Positions 36,800 to 50,395 of a DNA stretch of 64,000 bases are shown piece by piece (the first letter of the stretch is position 1; each line of letters opens with the position of its first letter). Position numbers and translations under genes: made by a program. The notes under the pieces are model-generated. The model had not been told where the DNA came from, did no database searches, and saw nothing but the letters and a program-made list of their open reading frames with translations. The DNA comes from Molossus alvarezi. Its lineage: Eukaryota; Chordata; Mammalia; Chiroptera; Molossidae. The stretch is from assembly GCA_037176705.1 (NCBI GenBank), contig CM073891.1, forward strand, positions 50,160,571 to 50,224,570. Direction: 5' to 3'.

Positions 36800-37050
36800 T
36801 TTTTTTTTTTTTATCCTCACCCAAGGACATTTTTCCATTTTTTGTTCAGACAGAGCGGGAGGGAGAGAGAGGAAGAGAGAGAGAGAGAAACATCGATGTG
36901 AAGGGACACATCGAGTGGCTGCCACCCGCACGACCAACCAGGGCCGGGGATAAACTGCAACCGAGGTACGTGCCCCCATTGGGAACCGAACCCGGGTCTC
37001 TCTGTACCGCAGGCCGACGCTCCAACTGCTAAGCCAAACCGGCCAGGGCT
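36800..37050 (-). mobile_element. VES SINE, minus strand
   Basis: On the minus strand it reads GCCCTGGCCGGTTTGGCTTA, a GGGTTCGGTTCCCAATG B box and a CCTTGGGTGAGGAT-A(n) tail. Flanks AAAGTGACATTT (36788-36799) and AAAATGACATTT (37051-37062) form the duplication. It lies just upstream of the ATP5F1A retrocopy. Confidence 0.92.
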
Positions 37051-37201
37051 AAAATGACATTTCTTAAATAGAATTCCCATAGTAACTAGAACAGGTAAAA
37101 AAAAAAAAAAAATCACAAGACAATAGATTCAGATTATCATAAAATGTCCATTCTTAACAAAGAGACTTTTCTCTAGAGTGACTCCTTTCAGATTAGCATA
37201 A

Positions 37202-38824
<1,623 letters not shown>

Positions 38825-41460
38825 ACATGGATTTTCTTCCTATAAAAATTTATATATGCACAAACACATGATACCTTGCATACAATTTCCGGGAGTTCAT
38901 GAACCCCCAAATCCCTTCCCTAGAACCCCTAAGTGTCAATGGAGCCCAAATTAAGAACACCTGTCCAAATATGCAATTCTCTCCACAAAGCAGTAAAAGA
39001 CTCAGATATTCTCCACATTTATCTCAATCTTAAACTCCACAAAGTAGGTGATGTAGAATGTGAAGAAAACAATAAAACAATAGTTGACCTAAAGCACAAT
39101 TGGTTTAGGAGCACTTTTAATTTAAAAAGAATTAATAGTAATTTCTCCTTCTTCTTAAAATATTTGTATGTAAGTATTTGGCTTCAATTTACATGATGTA
39201 CATGTAAATTTCATCTGAGATGGAAATTACTGAGGCTGCCTAGGAATATGTCAAGGCCTTAACAAAAAGTTAAATCTTAGAAACCACATAAAAATAGTGA
39301 ATATTTGTAGGAATCTCTATAAACATTCTACTATGTTCCAAATTGAGAATTTTAAGGATACTTGTACTTTTTGTGCCATTGTATCAAAAAAGAAAACATT
39401 TTAGTTTTAATTTTCATAAGCAGTTTAATTTCTGCTCAGAATTGGCATTCAGGAATCTATTAGTCATCAAACAGAGTAATTTCTGACTTCTTGGGTAATA
39501 ATACTATTATCATTGCTGTAATTTAGAGACACCATATGTTGCATTAAAGTACTTAAAATGGGCATTTTATGAAATAAACTAAATGACAATATTTGGAAAA
39601 TTTGGGGATAATGAGGGGAGAATTTTCAGTTTTGGAGAAAACATTGAGTGTAGCACAATATTGGTTTCAATTATTGTGTCACTGATTTAATTTAGAGAAA
39701 TCTTTCTCAACTAACCTGAAAATTATAGACAAACACAAACTGATAACCAACTGTGATCTCACTTATAGAAACTCAGTGACATTTTATTGTTATATTCACA
39801 AAAATTGCTATGAGTTAAATGAAAAAAAATCCAAGTATCTCAAAACTATGCTTTGTTGTTCAATATCAAATATTTTTAAATTTATATAAATAAAATGTAT
39901 TTAATCCACATATTTACATTTACAGAATTACATATATTTTATTTAGCATTTCTATGACAGAGTTAGGCATCACCATCTGTTTAAAATGCATCACATTTTT
40001 TGAAGATCATGAAAGTTGTCAATGTTGTAATTCTATCACACACTTAAAATAAATATGTGAAATGCATTTCATTAGACATGCAACATATGCAGCCAGTGGA
40101 AAATAAAGATTGTTTCCGTATGGAACTCCGTAGTCTAACTGCCTTCAAAAAGATAACTCAAATGTAATAGATTAGGATCATTTTACAGACTGGATGGTAG
40201 CATTTGGATTTGGAACAGAAAAAAAAGCAACTGCTTATTAAAGTGACTACATTACTGCCACTGTAATTTGCACAACAGATCCTAAAGCTTTGATACCCAA
40301 GATTCTGTATTCAGTGTTTCAAAAAGCTAAATAGAAATCAGGTTAATTGTCTCCCAGTCTGTGTAATTCAGATGAGCCTGGTCGTTTCACACAAAGGATG
40401 TGCTGATCAGCATGCTGACCTGCAGGTTATCAGAAAACATCTAAGATTCATTTTTATTTTATGGTTAAACCAATCTGTTTTCCAGAGATTCAAGATCTTG
40501 CAAATTAGCCCCTCCAGACACTGGGAAAATCTTGTAAAGGCTTTTTTTTTCCTCTTCACCTGTTTGAAATGAGAATGAAAAACAAGTGTGAAAGTGCTTT
40601 AATATTTCAAATCTTAAAATCAGGACTTTGATCAAAAAAGAAAATCTAATCAAGATACACAAAGCTAAAACATAGTTAGAGGTATAATATTTTATTTGGA
40701 GCAAATCTTGGACTAATATGGTCTTACATACAGTCTAAAAACATAAAAAAACCTATGAAAAAGAAGATATTTAATCCCTAGGGAATAGGCAGGCGTTCTT
40801 AAATTTAAAAGTTCTTCTCTGTGAATTCTTTATTATGTGTTCTAGAGGAAAAGCCCTATCATTTTTTCAGTAGATGTATTCCATATTTCTCGAAGCTCTG
40901 TATTTCCATTGTGCTGTCTTTAATCATGGGCAATGTCTAGGCTGTAGTCTGGGATTTCAGGAAATTGCACAAGTAATTGTCATCACAGACAGCTTAATTT
41001 CTAGTGTAGTGATGACACAACAATTTGCCCAAGGCCAAAGTAAAACAGAAATGTCTTTTATAAAACAATGGGTGGTTTATTCCATAGCTTTGTATTTTAT
41101 TATAATAATATTACGGAATGTAAAAAAATGGAAATTTAAGTTGAACTTCAAAACATTAATGCAATTGATTGCTTGGGAATTATTCAACATTGTTATGATG
41201 AAGTAATCCTATATTATACTCTCCCTAACACATATGGACTTTTATTTATTTAAAAAAGTAGATATTACATAGCCAAAAATACAGGGAGAAAGTATAAATA
41301 AAAGCAAGAATATAAAATGTAATATCTAGGGACTTACATTTCTCACAATTGGAAGTCAAAGACACTTATTTCAAGTACTGTTCTACTGCTCTGTAGTTTT
41401 AAAATCCTGATAAATTTATTAACTTTGGGTTTTAGACATTAATCTTGCAAGATTCTCAAA
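38825..41460. other. Unassigned 2.6-kb stretch after the ATP5F1A retrocopy
   Basis: No continuation of the ATP5F1A 3' end is found here. No gene or named repeat is recognised, and the open frames (for example 110 codons at 40874-41206) show no domain. Confidence 0.4.
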
Positions 41461-41476
41461 ATTAAAAATGAGATTA

Positions 41477-41690
41477 GCCCGGCCCATGTGGCTCAGTGGT
41501 TGAGAGTCAACCCATGCACTAAGAGGTTGCTGGTTCCATTTCCGGTCAGGGCACATGCCCAGGTTGTGGGCCCAATCCCCAGTGGGGGGCATGTAGGAGG
41601 CAGCCAGTCGATGTTCTCTCTCATTGATGTTTCTGTCTCTCTCTCCCTCTCCTTTCCTCTCTCTCTAAAAATCAATAAAGGGAAAAAAAA
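41477..41690 (+). mobile_element. VES-related SINE
   Basis: GCCCGGCCCATGTGGCTCAG, a GGTTCCATTTCCGG B box, a GGGCATGTAGGAGGCAGCC segment and an AAAAATCAATAAAGG tail are present. A short flank match GATTA (41472-41476 and 41691-41695) is within A-rich sequence and is weak. Confidence 0.87.
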
Positions 41691-41781
41691 GATTAAATGA
41701 AAAAAATAGGTTTGTAAGCCATTTACTATGAGACCTACCACCAATTAGAAGCACAGTAAATGACAGCTATTAAATGTTTTT

Positions 41782-42254
41782 CTAGGCAGTTTTGTTTTCC
41801 TCTGCTTCCGGGCCCTCTACCGCAGCCATGCTCCACCAGATCCTCAGCCAGGCCAAGAAGCATCCAAGCTTGATCCCCCTCTTTGTATTTATTGGAGCCA
41901 GAGGTAGTGGGGCAGTGTTGTGTGTCACACGCCTGGCATTGTTCAATCCAGATGTCTGTTGGGACAGAAAGAACCCAGAACCCTGGAATAAACTGGGTCC
42001 CAAAGAACAATACAAGTTCTACTCAGTGAATGTAGATTACAGCAAACTGAAGAAAGAAGGTCCAGACTTCTAAGTGAAATGTTTCACTATAAAGCTGCTT
42101 AGAATGAAGGTCTTCCAGAAGCCATCCGCACAATTTTCCACTTAACCAGGAAATGTTTTCCCTCCAAAAGCTATGAAATCATGTTGGTGTATTATGTTGG
42201 GGTTTACACTGATTAATAAATATTTGAAACTTGAAAAAATACAAAATAAAAAAA
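41782..42254 (+). pseudogene. NDUFA4: NDUFA4 retrocopy, complete, with open 81-codon frame
   Basis: This is a processed copy of NDUFA4 (also COXFA4), a small inner-membrane protein now assigned to cytochrome c oxidase. The frame from the ATG at 41828 to the TAA at 42071-42073 encodes 81 residues, the usual length. The N-terminal [16 protein letters not shown], the [13 protein letters not shown] core and the C-terminal [16 protein letters not shown] are intact. The segment between ([12 protein letters not shown]) has several changes in the transmembrane helix. The in-frame extension upstream to 41792 is parental 5' UTR. The 3' UTR, an AATAAA (42215-42220) and an A-rich tail (about 42234-42254) follow. 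The perfect 11-bp duplication TAAATGTTTTT lies at 41771-41781 and 42255-42265. There are no introns, so this is retroposition by L1 machinery. Whether it is expressed is unknown. Confidence 0.95.
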
Positions 42255-42265
42255 TAAATGTTTTT

Positions 42266-42630
42266 TTTAGAACTCTATCACGCAGATCTTTGAGCCACAC
42301 TTCTATAAGACAGAATTTAGAGTCCTGAGACTATTAAAATTGTAAATGAATAAGACATAAAATGCTATTTCTCAGAAACAAATACTTAATTATAATGTGT
42401 AATTAACAATCTAATATGTTTTAAGGATAAGGAGAAAATTGTGGTTTTTGAACAGGAACTACTTCAGCGCCTTGTCATGTAACTCCAACTGTTTCTTTGC
42501 TCTTCAGTGTCCTAACTCCTGAATTTTATTCCAATACATACTTTGGAAACCTCAATAATATTCACTTATTTTACTTAAACCAAGTTGCATAGATTAAAAC
42601 AAATATGCAAACAAACAACAGGCCTTTAAG
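42266..42630. other. Unassigned sequence
   Basis: No gene or named repeat recognised. Confidence 0.4.
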
Positions 42631-43540
42631 GAGTTTTATAAGTTCTTTATAAATTTTGGATATTAGCCTCTTATCAGATATATCTGTGTATAACATATAC
42701 ACATTTATAAAGAACTTATAAAACTCAACACCAGAAAAACAAACAACCCAATTTTAAAAAATGGGCAAGGTACCTGAATAGACACTTCTCCAAAGAGGTC
42801 ATACAGATGGCCAATAGACATAAAAAAAAATGCTCCAAGTCACTAATCATCAGAGAGATGTAAATTAAAACCATAGTGAGATATCTGAGAGCGGGAGAAA
42901 AGGGAACCCTTGTGCAGTACTGGTGCATGTGCAGATTGGTGTGGCCACTAAGGAAAGTATATGGAGTCATTTCAAGAAATTAAAAATGGAACTGTTTTAT
43001 ATTCCAGTGATTCCACTTCTGGAAATTTATCCAAAGACACCTGAAAAACACTAATTCAAAAGAATATACATACTCCTATGTTCATTGCAGCACTATTTAC
43101 AACAGCCAAGATTTGGAAGCAACCCAAGTGTCCATTAGTAGATGAGTGGATAAAACAGCTATGGTACATTTACACAATGGAATACTACTAGCCTATAAAA
43201 AAGGAAGAAAATTTTACCCTTTTTGATAACATGGATGGACCTGAAGAACATTATACTAAGAGAAAGAAGCCAGTCAGACAAAGACAAGTACCACATGATT
43301 TCACTCACATGTGAAATTTAATGAACAATCTAAACTAACAAGCAAAATAGAGACAGACTCAGACAGAGAGCAGGCAGATAGCTCTGGTTGAGGGGGTGGC
43401 ATTTGGGGGTGGTGAACAGAGGGATTGGGCAAAAATGAAAAAAAGAGAGAAATTATCGATATGGACAACAGTGTGATGATTGCAGGGGTAGGGGTAGGAG
43501 GAGATAGAAGATGTTATTGGGAAGATAAATGGTGATGAAA
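42631..43540 (+). mobile_element. 5'-inverted (twin-primed) L1 3' fragment
   Basis: 42631-42686 is antisense L1 ORF2. From 42704 onward the same ORF2 region runs in sense orientation through the C-terminus and the 3' UTR. The first 23 bases of each arm (42631-42653 and 42704-42726) are perfect reverse complements, so the inversion includes a 23-bp overlap. This is the arrangement expected from twin priming during L1 insertion. The right end is not sharply defined, and no convincing target duplication was found. Confidence 0.82.
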
Positions 43541-44169
43541 AAATAAGAATTAATTTTACAAAGACAATTAAGGGGAATACTCATCAAAATCTCAATATTA
43601 GTTGGAAAGTAGAAAACATAAAAATATACAGGGGAGACAGTTTTTGAAAGTTAGAGCTTACAGAAAGAAATGTCTATTAAAAGGTTTTTTAAGACTAAAG
43701 AATTAATAGGCTTTAAAAGGAGGTTGGAAGGTAATTTCTATTTCCTGCCTAAAAGTAGAATCTCCTCTGAACAAGTTCAGATACATGACTATCTTACCTG
43801 TTTTAAAAGAGCTCCAAGTGAAGAAATTTTACCATTTCAAAAGATAACTAATTACAGCATATGATACATTTCAATCCATTTCTTAAATGCCTTTGTTTAA
43901 GTGACATTATTATTTCTCCCTAAATATGGTGGTAATTTGTTAAAATTTGGAAACTTCTCTAAATATATTGCTTTGCTACATTTGCGTTGAAATTAATAAG
44001 CATATAGTAGGTCATTTGTGAATAATGATATTCTACATATTCAGGAAGTACTTGTTGGTTTGCATTTAGGGGGAAGGACAGGGAGGTGTGATATAACACA
44101 AAGTTTTCTGACAAATTTTAGAGGAGGGGCCAGTTTGAGATGGTTATATCATGATTTTATCTTTAAACA
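43541..44169. other. Unassigned sequence
   Basis: No gene or named repeat recognised. Confidence 0.4.
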
Positions 44170-44567
44170 TATTAAGTGTGGGAAGCTGGATCCCGAGAGG
44201 GGCCAGTGTGATCAAGCTGCCCGTGAGACCTGTGGAGTGCTGGGGCACCACAGAGGCCTGTGCAACCCAGCTACCCACAGAATGGGTAGGGAGTACGGCT
44301 CCAACAGGGCCTGAGCTATACAGCTACAGGTGGCACCAGCAACCATCTGGGAACACAGCTCCAGAAAGGCCCACATGTTCCAGCAGCAGCACCTACCAAT
44401 ACACACCAATACCAGCCCTCAGTAGTCAATCCTCCAGGATCCACAGCAGGCAAGAGGCGACGTGCAACAAAGTAGTCTGGAGGGCACAGTAGCCTTATTT
44501 GATATAAAATGAGCTGCCTACATGTCCAAACATCCCTCGCCACGTCTAGAGCTACTAGTTGGCTAAA

Positions 44568-45445
44568 ATGGGAAGACAAAGAAACAACAAGCAAAGGAAA
44601 GAAAAAGGGGAATCACTGGAAAAGGAACTATAGAAAATGGAAGACAGCAACTTGTCAGATAAAGAATTCAAAGCAATGATTTTAAGGGTGCTCAAACAAT
44701 TTGGTGAGACCTACAAGCAACTTAATAAGAATTATGAAGAGCTCACTGGAAACTACTTCAGCTTAAAAAGAGAGGTAGAAGCTACGCATAAAGAAGTAGA
44801 AGCAATGCATAAAAATCAAGAGGAAATAAAGAATGCATAGCAGTTATGAAAGATACCTTAGAAGGGTTCAATAGTAGATTAGAAGAAGCTGAAGAGTGAA
44901 TCAGTGACTAAAAAGACAAGGTAGAGAAAAACACCAAAACAGAGCAGCAAATGGAAAAATAATTTAAAAAGCAGGAGAAATGTTTAAGGGAGCCGTGGGA
45001 CAATACAAAGTATAACAACATTTGCATTATAGGGGTACCGGAAGGAGAAGAATCAGAGAAATGAATAGAGAACCTATTTGAAGAAATAATGACAGAAAAC
45101 TTCCCTAAACTGGTGAAGGAAAAAGTCACACAAGTCCAGGAAACACAGAGAGTCCCAAGCAAGATGAACCCCAGAAGACCCACAGCTAGACACACATAAT
45201 AAAAATGGCAAATATTAAAGACAAAGGAAGAATCTTAAAGGAAGCAAGAGAGAGACAGCCTACAAGAGAGCTCCCATTAGACTGTCAACTGTATTCTCAA
45301 TAAAAACAATGCAGGCCAGAAGGTAGTGGCATGAAGTGTACAAAGTAATGCAAAGCAAGGGTCGGAGTCCAAGACTACTCTATCCAGCAAGGCTATCATT
45401 CAAAATTGAAGAAGAAATAAAGAGCTTCACAGATTTAAAAAAAAA
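44568..45445 (+). pseudogene. L1 ORF1 remnant (copy 2), broken
   Basis: The ATG at 44568 has the usual L1 ORF1 start context (GGAAGACAAAGAAAC). The best frame is 44637-44840, in the coiled-coil region, and further stops follow. The C-terminal region can be followed to about 45445, where it ends in an A run and intergenic L1 sequence. Confidence 0.75.
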
Positions 45446-45555
45446 AAAAAGCTAAAGGAATTTATCACCACCACACCAGCACTGCAAGAAATGCTAAAGG
45501 GATAGTTGTAAGAAGAAGAAACAGAGAGAGAGGGAAACACAGGCATAAAAATAAA

Positions 45556-48500
45556 ATGGCAACTAATAACTATCTATCAATAATTACCTTAAATGTAAAT
45601 GGCTTAAATGCTCCAATCAAAAGACATAGGGTAGCTGATTAGATAAGAAAATACGACCTATATATGTGTTGTCTACAAAAGACCCACCTCACAACAAAAG
45701 ATTCACACAGGATGAAAGTGAAGGGATTGGAAAAAATTTTCCAACCAAATGGAAATGGAAAAATAGCTGGTGTAGCATACTCATATCTGACAAGAAAGAC
45801 TTCAAAACAAGAGCCATAATAAGAGACAGAGAAGGTCACTATATAATATTAAAAGGATCAATAAAACAAGAGGATATAACCCTGGTACACAAATACGCAC
45901 CAAATATGGGAGCACCAAAATATATTTAAAAACTTCTGGAGGACTTCAAAGGAGAGATCAATAGCAACATGATCATAGTGGGTGACTTCAACACGCCACT
46001 GGATAGATCTTCTAGACAAAAAATTAACAAGGACATAGAATCCTTACAAGAAAAACTTGATCAGTTGTACTTCATTGATATTTACAGAGCATTTCACCCC
46101 AAAGCTGCAGAATATACATTCTTCTCAAGTGCACATGGGTCATTCTCAAAGATAGACCACATATTAGGACACAAAGCAAGTCTCTACAAATACAAGAAAA
46201 CTGAGATCATATCAAATATCTTCTCAGATCACAGTGACATGAAACTAGAACTCAATTACAATAAAAACACATTTAAACATTTGGAGGCTAAATAGCATGT
46301 TATTAAACAACAAATGGGTTACTAATGAGATCAAGGAAGAAATTAAAAATTTCCTGAAAACCAATGAAAATGAACACACAACAACACCAAATCTATGGGA
46401 CACAGCAAAAGCAGTCCTGAGAAGGAAATTCATAGCACTACAGGCCTACCTCTAGAAACAAGAAAAAATCCTAATTGACTTTCTAACCCTACAACTTAAA
46501 GAACTAGAAAATAAACAAAAAGAAAAACCCAGAGCTAGTAGGAGGAAGGAAATAGTAAGGTCAGAGCAGAAATAAACAACATAGAGACCACAGAAACAAT
46601 TCAAAAGATCAATGAAACAAAGAGCTGGGTCTTTGAAAAGATAAACAAGATCGATGGACCTTTAGCCAGACTCACCAAGAAACAAAAAGAGAGAAACCAA
46701 ATAAACAAAATAAGAAATGAAAGAGGAGAAGTAACAACGAACACCACAAAAATACAAAGGATCGTCGAAACATACTATGAATAATTATACACCAACAAAT
46801 TGAACAATCTAGGAGAAATGGACAAATGTCTAGAAACACACAGCCTCCCAAAACTGAACCAGGAAGAGATAGAAAACTTGAACATACCAATAACAACAAA
46901 AGAAATTGAAGATGTAATTAAGAAACGCCCAGCATACTAAAGTCCAGGCCCAGATGGCTTCACAGGGAGTTTTACAAAACATTCAAAGATCTAATACCCA
47001 TTCTCTTCAAATGATTCCAAAAAATCCAAGAAGATAAAGTACTTTCAAACACATTTTATGAGGCCAGCATAATCCTAATTCCAAAACTGGATAAAGACAC
47101 TACAAACAAAGAAAACTACAGGCCAAAATCCCTGATGAGCACAGATGCCAAAATCCTTAACAAAATATTAGCAAATTGGATCCAGCAATACATCAAAAAT
47201 ATTCATCATGACCAAGTGGGTTTCATCTCAGGCATGCAAGGATGGTACAATATTCGCAAATCAATAAATGTGATACACCACATAAAGAAAAGTAAAGATA
47301 AAAACCATATGATGATATCTATAGATGCTGAAAAAGCATTTAACAAAATTCAGGACCCATTTCTGATAAAAAATCTCAGCAAGGTGGAAATAAAGGGATT
47401 ATATCTCAACATAATAAAGACCATATATAAAAAACCTACAGCCAACATCATACTCAATGGGCAAAAACTAAAAACATTCCCCTTAAGAACAGGAACAAGA
47501 CAGGGATGCCCACTTTCGCCACTCTTATTTAACATAGTACTGGAAGTCTTAGCCACAGCAATTAGACATGAAGAAAAAATAAAGGGGATTCAAATTGGAA
47601 AGGAGGAAGTGAAAGTATCATTATTTGCAGATGACATAATATTGTACATTGAAATCTTAAAGTCTCCATCAAAAATTTACTAGACTTAATAAATGAATTT
47701 GGCAAAGTAGCAGGATACAAAATTAACATCAAGAAATCAATGGTATTTTTATACACCAATGATGAAATTACAGAAAGAGACACTAAGAAAATAATTCCAT
47801 TTACCTCTGCAGCAAAAAAATTAAGATACCTAGCAATAAACTTAACCAAAGAAGGACCTCTTCACAGAAAACTACAGGTCATTGAAAAAAAAATAGAGGA
47901 AGATATAAAAAAGTGGAAGCACATACCTTATTCATGGATTGGAAGAATTAACATCATTAAAATGTCCATACTACCCAAAGCAATCTATACATTCAACTCA
48001 ATCCCCATCAAAATACCAACGATATATTTCACAGAACTAGAACAAACACTCCAAAAGATTATTTGGAACCAAAAAAGTCCCCGAATGGCCACAGCAATCT
48101 TAAAAAAAAGAACAAAGTAGGAGGGATCTCATTACCAGATTTCAGGTTATACTACAAAACCACTGTAATCAAAACATTCTGGTACTGGCACAAGAACAGG
48201 CAGATAGATCAATGGAACAAAACAGAGAACCCAAAAATTGACCCAAGACAATATGCTCAATTAATATTTGATACAGGTGGCAAGAGCATACAGTAGAATC
48301 AAAAGAGTCTCTTCAATAAATGGTGTTGGGAAAATTAAACAGATACTTGCAATAAAATGAAGCTAGACCAGCAACTTACACCATACATGAGAATAAACTC
48401 AAAATGGATAAAAGACTTAAATGTAACTTGTGAATCCATAAGAATTCTAAAAGAAAATGGAGTCAACAAAATTTCAGTCATCATACGCAGCAGAATTTTC

Positions 48501-48608
48501 ACTGATACAACACCTAAGGCAAGAGAAACAAAGGAAAAAATTAACACATGGGACTACATCAAACAAAAGCTTCTGCACAGCAAAAGAAACAACCATCAAA
48601 ACAAAAAG
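45556..48608 (+). pseudogene. L1 ORF2 remnant (copy 2), broken and 3'-truncated
   Basis: It starts at the ATG at 45556. An endonuclease segment is readable at 45969-46295 (GDFNTPLDRSS and a segment ending in [10 protein letters not shown]). The reverse-transcriptase segment is at 47135-47683, with the FADD motif at 47624-47635. Frameshifts separate the pieces. The frame ends where the younger L1 inserts. Confidence 0.85.
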
Positions 48609-49558
48609 GGAGAGAAAAAATGGCAGCGGAGTGAATGGAAGCTACACAGACCATCTCCCAGGACCAAACTGGATTTACAACAAAAATAAAGACAAATCGT
48701 CAGGAAGGGGCAAACGAAAGGCAGCTTGGAGGACCACATAACCAGGGACACTGACTCAATCCTGGTAGGCTTTCGAGGATGTGAGAGGGGGCTGGGAGCC
48801 CACGGTCTGCAGCGGCCTGGGCTGGGACAAGCGGACTCGTCTGGGACCAGGGGACTCGGCTGGAAGCTGCTGCCTCCTCATCTGTGTCCGGCGACCGAGG
48901 CTGAGTCCTGTGAACTCAGCTGGGTGCTACGCCCTCAGCTGGTGCCGCAGCCTCGGCAGCCCTTGGCTGGGAGCAGCACCCTCGGGTTAAAAGTCCCAGG
49001 TGGCTCCACGACACAGAGTCTGGACAGAGGCTAAATTGGAGGCACCAGTCACCTTGGGCTCCGGCAGAGGGAAGGCAGACTGGACTGGAATTGTGTGGGG
49101 ACACTCGGGATTTGGAGGGTGCTCAGAGCTTTTGCTGAGTGCAGCCACGCAGGACTGTGGTCATCTTACTTCTTCCCAGGGCCCTGGGGAGAGGCGGCGG
49201 CCCCTCCCTCAGAGATTCAACCAGACCTGGTGGCCATTGAAATGCTAATTGAGGCCCATTAACATCAAGCATCTGCCCCACCCTCGGGATATCCTCTTAC
49301 ACTGAGCACCTGAGAGAGTTTTTCAGGCAACTCAGAAAACAAGGTTCTTCAGGTGACCTTTACTAATAGCCTCCAGGCAAAAAAAAGCTAGAGGATAACT
49401 ACCATTTCCTAGGCCAGCAACCCTAACAAGGAAGGTTAAGACTTGACAGTGGTGTTTAAAGTGGGTCTTCCCTGCCTCATCCAAACCCAGGAGAGGAAGC
49501 CACAAACAACAGAACACCAACACCCACAGGGAAAATTTGGTAGACTCCAAAGCCCACT

Positions 49559-50395
49559 GTGATAGCCAAAACAGTGAAAAACAGAAACAAAAGCCAAATG
49601 AAAGAACAAGAGACCTCTACGGAAGATGAGATAAATGAGGTGCAGTTAAGCAAGTTAACAGAACTAGAATTCAGAGCCATAATCTTGAGGAAGCTCAACA
49701 GCATGTGTAAGGACATACAGACGCTGAAAATAAGCCAATTGGAAATTAAAAACCACCAAGAAGAGATAAAAAATGACATATCAGAAATGAATAACACATT
49801 GGAAGGTTTAAAAAGTAGAGCAGAGGAAGCTGAGAACTGGATCAGTGAATTAGAACACAGGGTAAAAAAAATCAACCAATCAGAAAACCAAAAGGAAAAA
49901 ACAATTAAAAAACAGGAAGACAGCTTAAGAGAACTGTGGGACAACTGAAAACGTAATAATATTCGCATCACAGGAGTCCCTGAAGAAGAAGAAAATGAGC
50001 AAGGGTTAGAGAATATATTCAAAGAAATAGTAACAGAAAACTTCCCTAATTTGGTGAAGGAAGAAGGCATTCAAGTTCAAGAAGCACAGAGAGCCCCAAG
50101 TAAGAGGAACCCAAACAGGCCCACACCAAGACACATAGAAATCAAACTGGCAACAATTAAAGACAAAGAGAGAATCCTAAAAGCAGCAAGAGATAAGCAA
50201 CAGGTTACCTACAAAGGAAACCACATAAGGCTCTCAGCTGACTTCTCACAAGAAACACTACAGGCCAGAAGAGAATGGCATGAAGTAATCAAGGTCATGA
50301 AAAACAAGGATCTGAATGCAAGACTACTCTACGCGGCAAGGCTATCATTCAAAATAGAAGGTCAAATAAAGAGCTTCCCAGACAAAAAAGGCTAA
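49559..50395 (+). pseudogene. L1 ORF1 (copy 3), one in-frame stop
   Basis: One frame runs from 49559 to the stop at 50393-50395, interrupted only by a TGA at 49946-49948. It encodes the N-terminal region, a coiled-coil (about residues 20-125), the RRM with NNIRITGVPEEEE, and the C-terminal domain with ADFSQETLQARREWHE and ending near KSFPDKKG. The expected ATG start has become another codon (the GTG at 49574 lies where ATG is expected by analogy), with an ATG at 49598. It is nearly intact and therefore the least decayed ORF1 in the window. Confidence 0.8.

Larger units (their letters stand above)
44170..48608 (+). mobile_element. L1 copy 2, 3'-incomplete
   Basis: A 5' UTR-like GC-richer leader (44170-44567) is followed by an ORF1 remnant, an ORF2 remnant and a sudden stop near 48608, where the 5' UTR of another L1 begins. 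The remaining 1 kb or so of ORF2 and 3' UTR expected for this element is not found after the inserted L1 ends at 56724. The copy is younger-looking than the L1 at 1-8740 but has many stops. Confidence 0.85.

Noticed and set aside
48726..49248. GC-rich stretch with ORFs on both strands, as a gene or CpG island
   Set aside because: It lies exactly between the start of L1 copy 3 and its ORF1, which is the L1 5' UTR.
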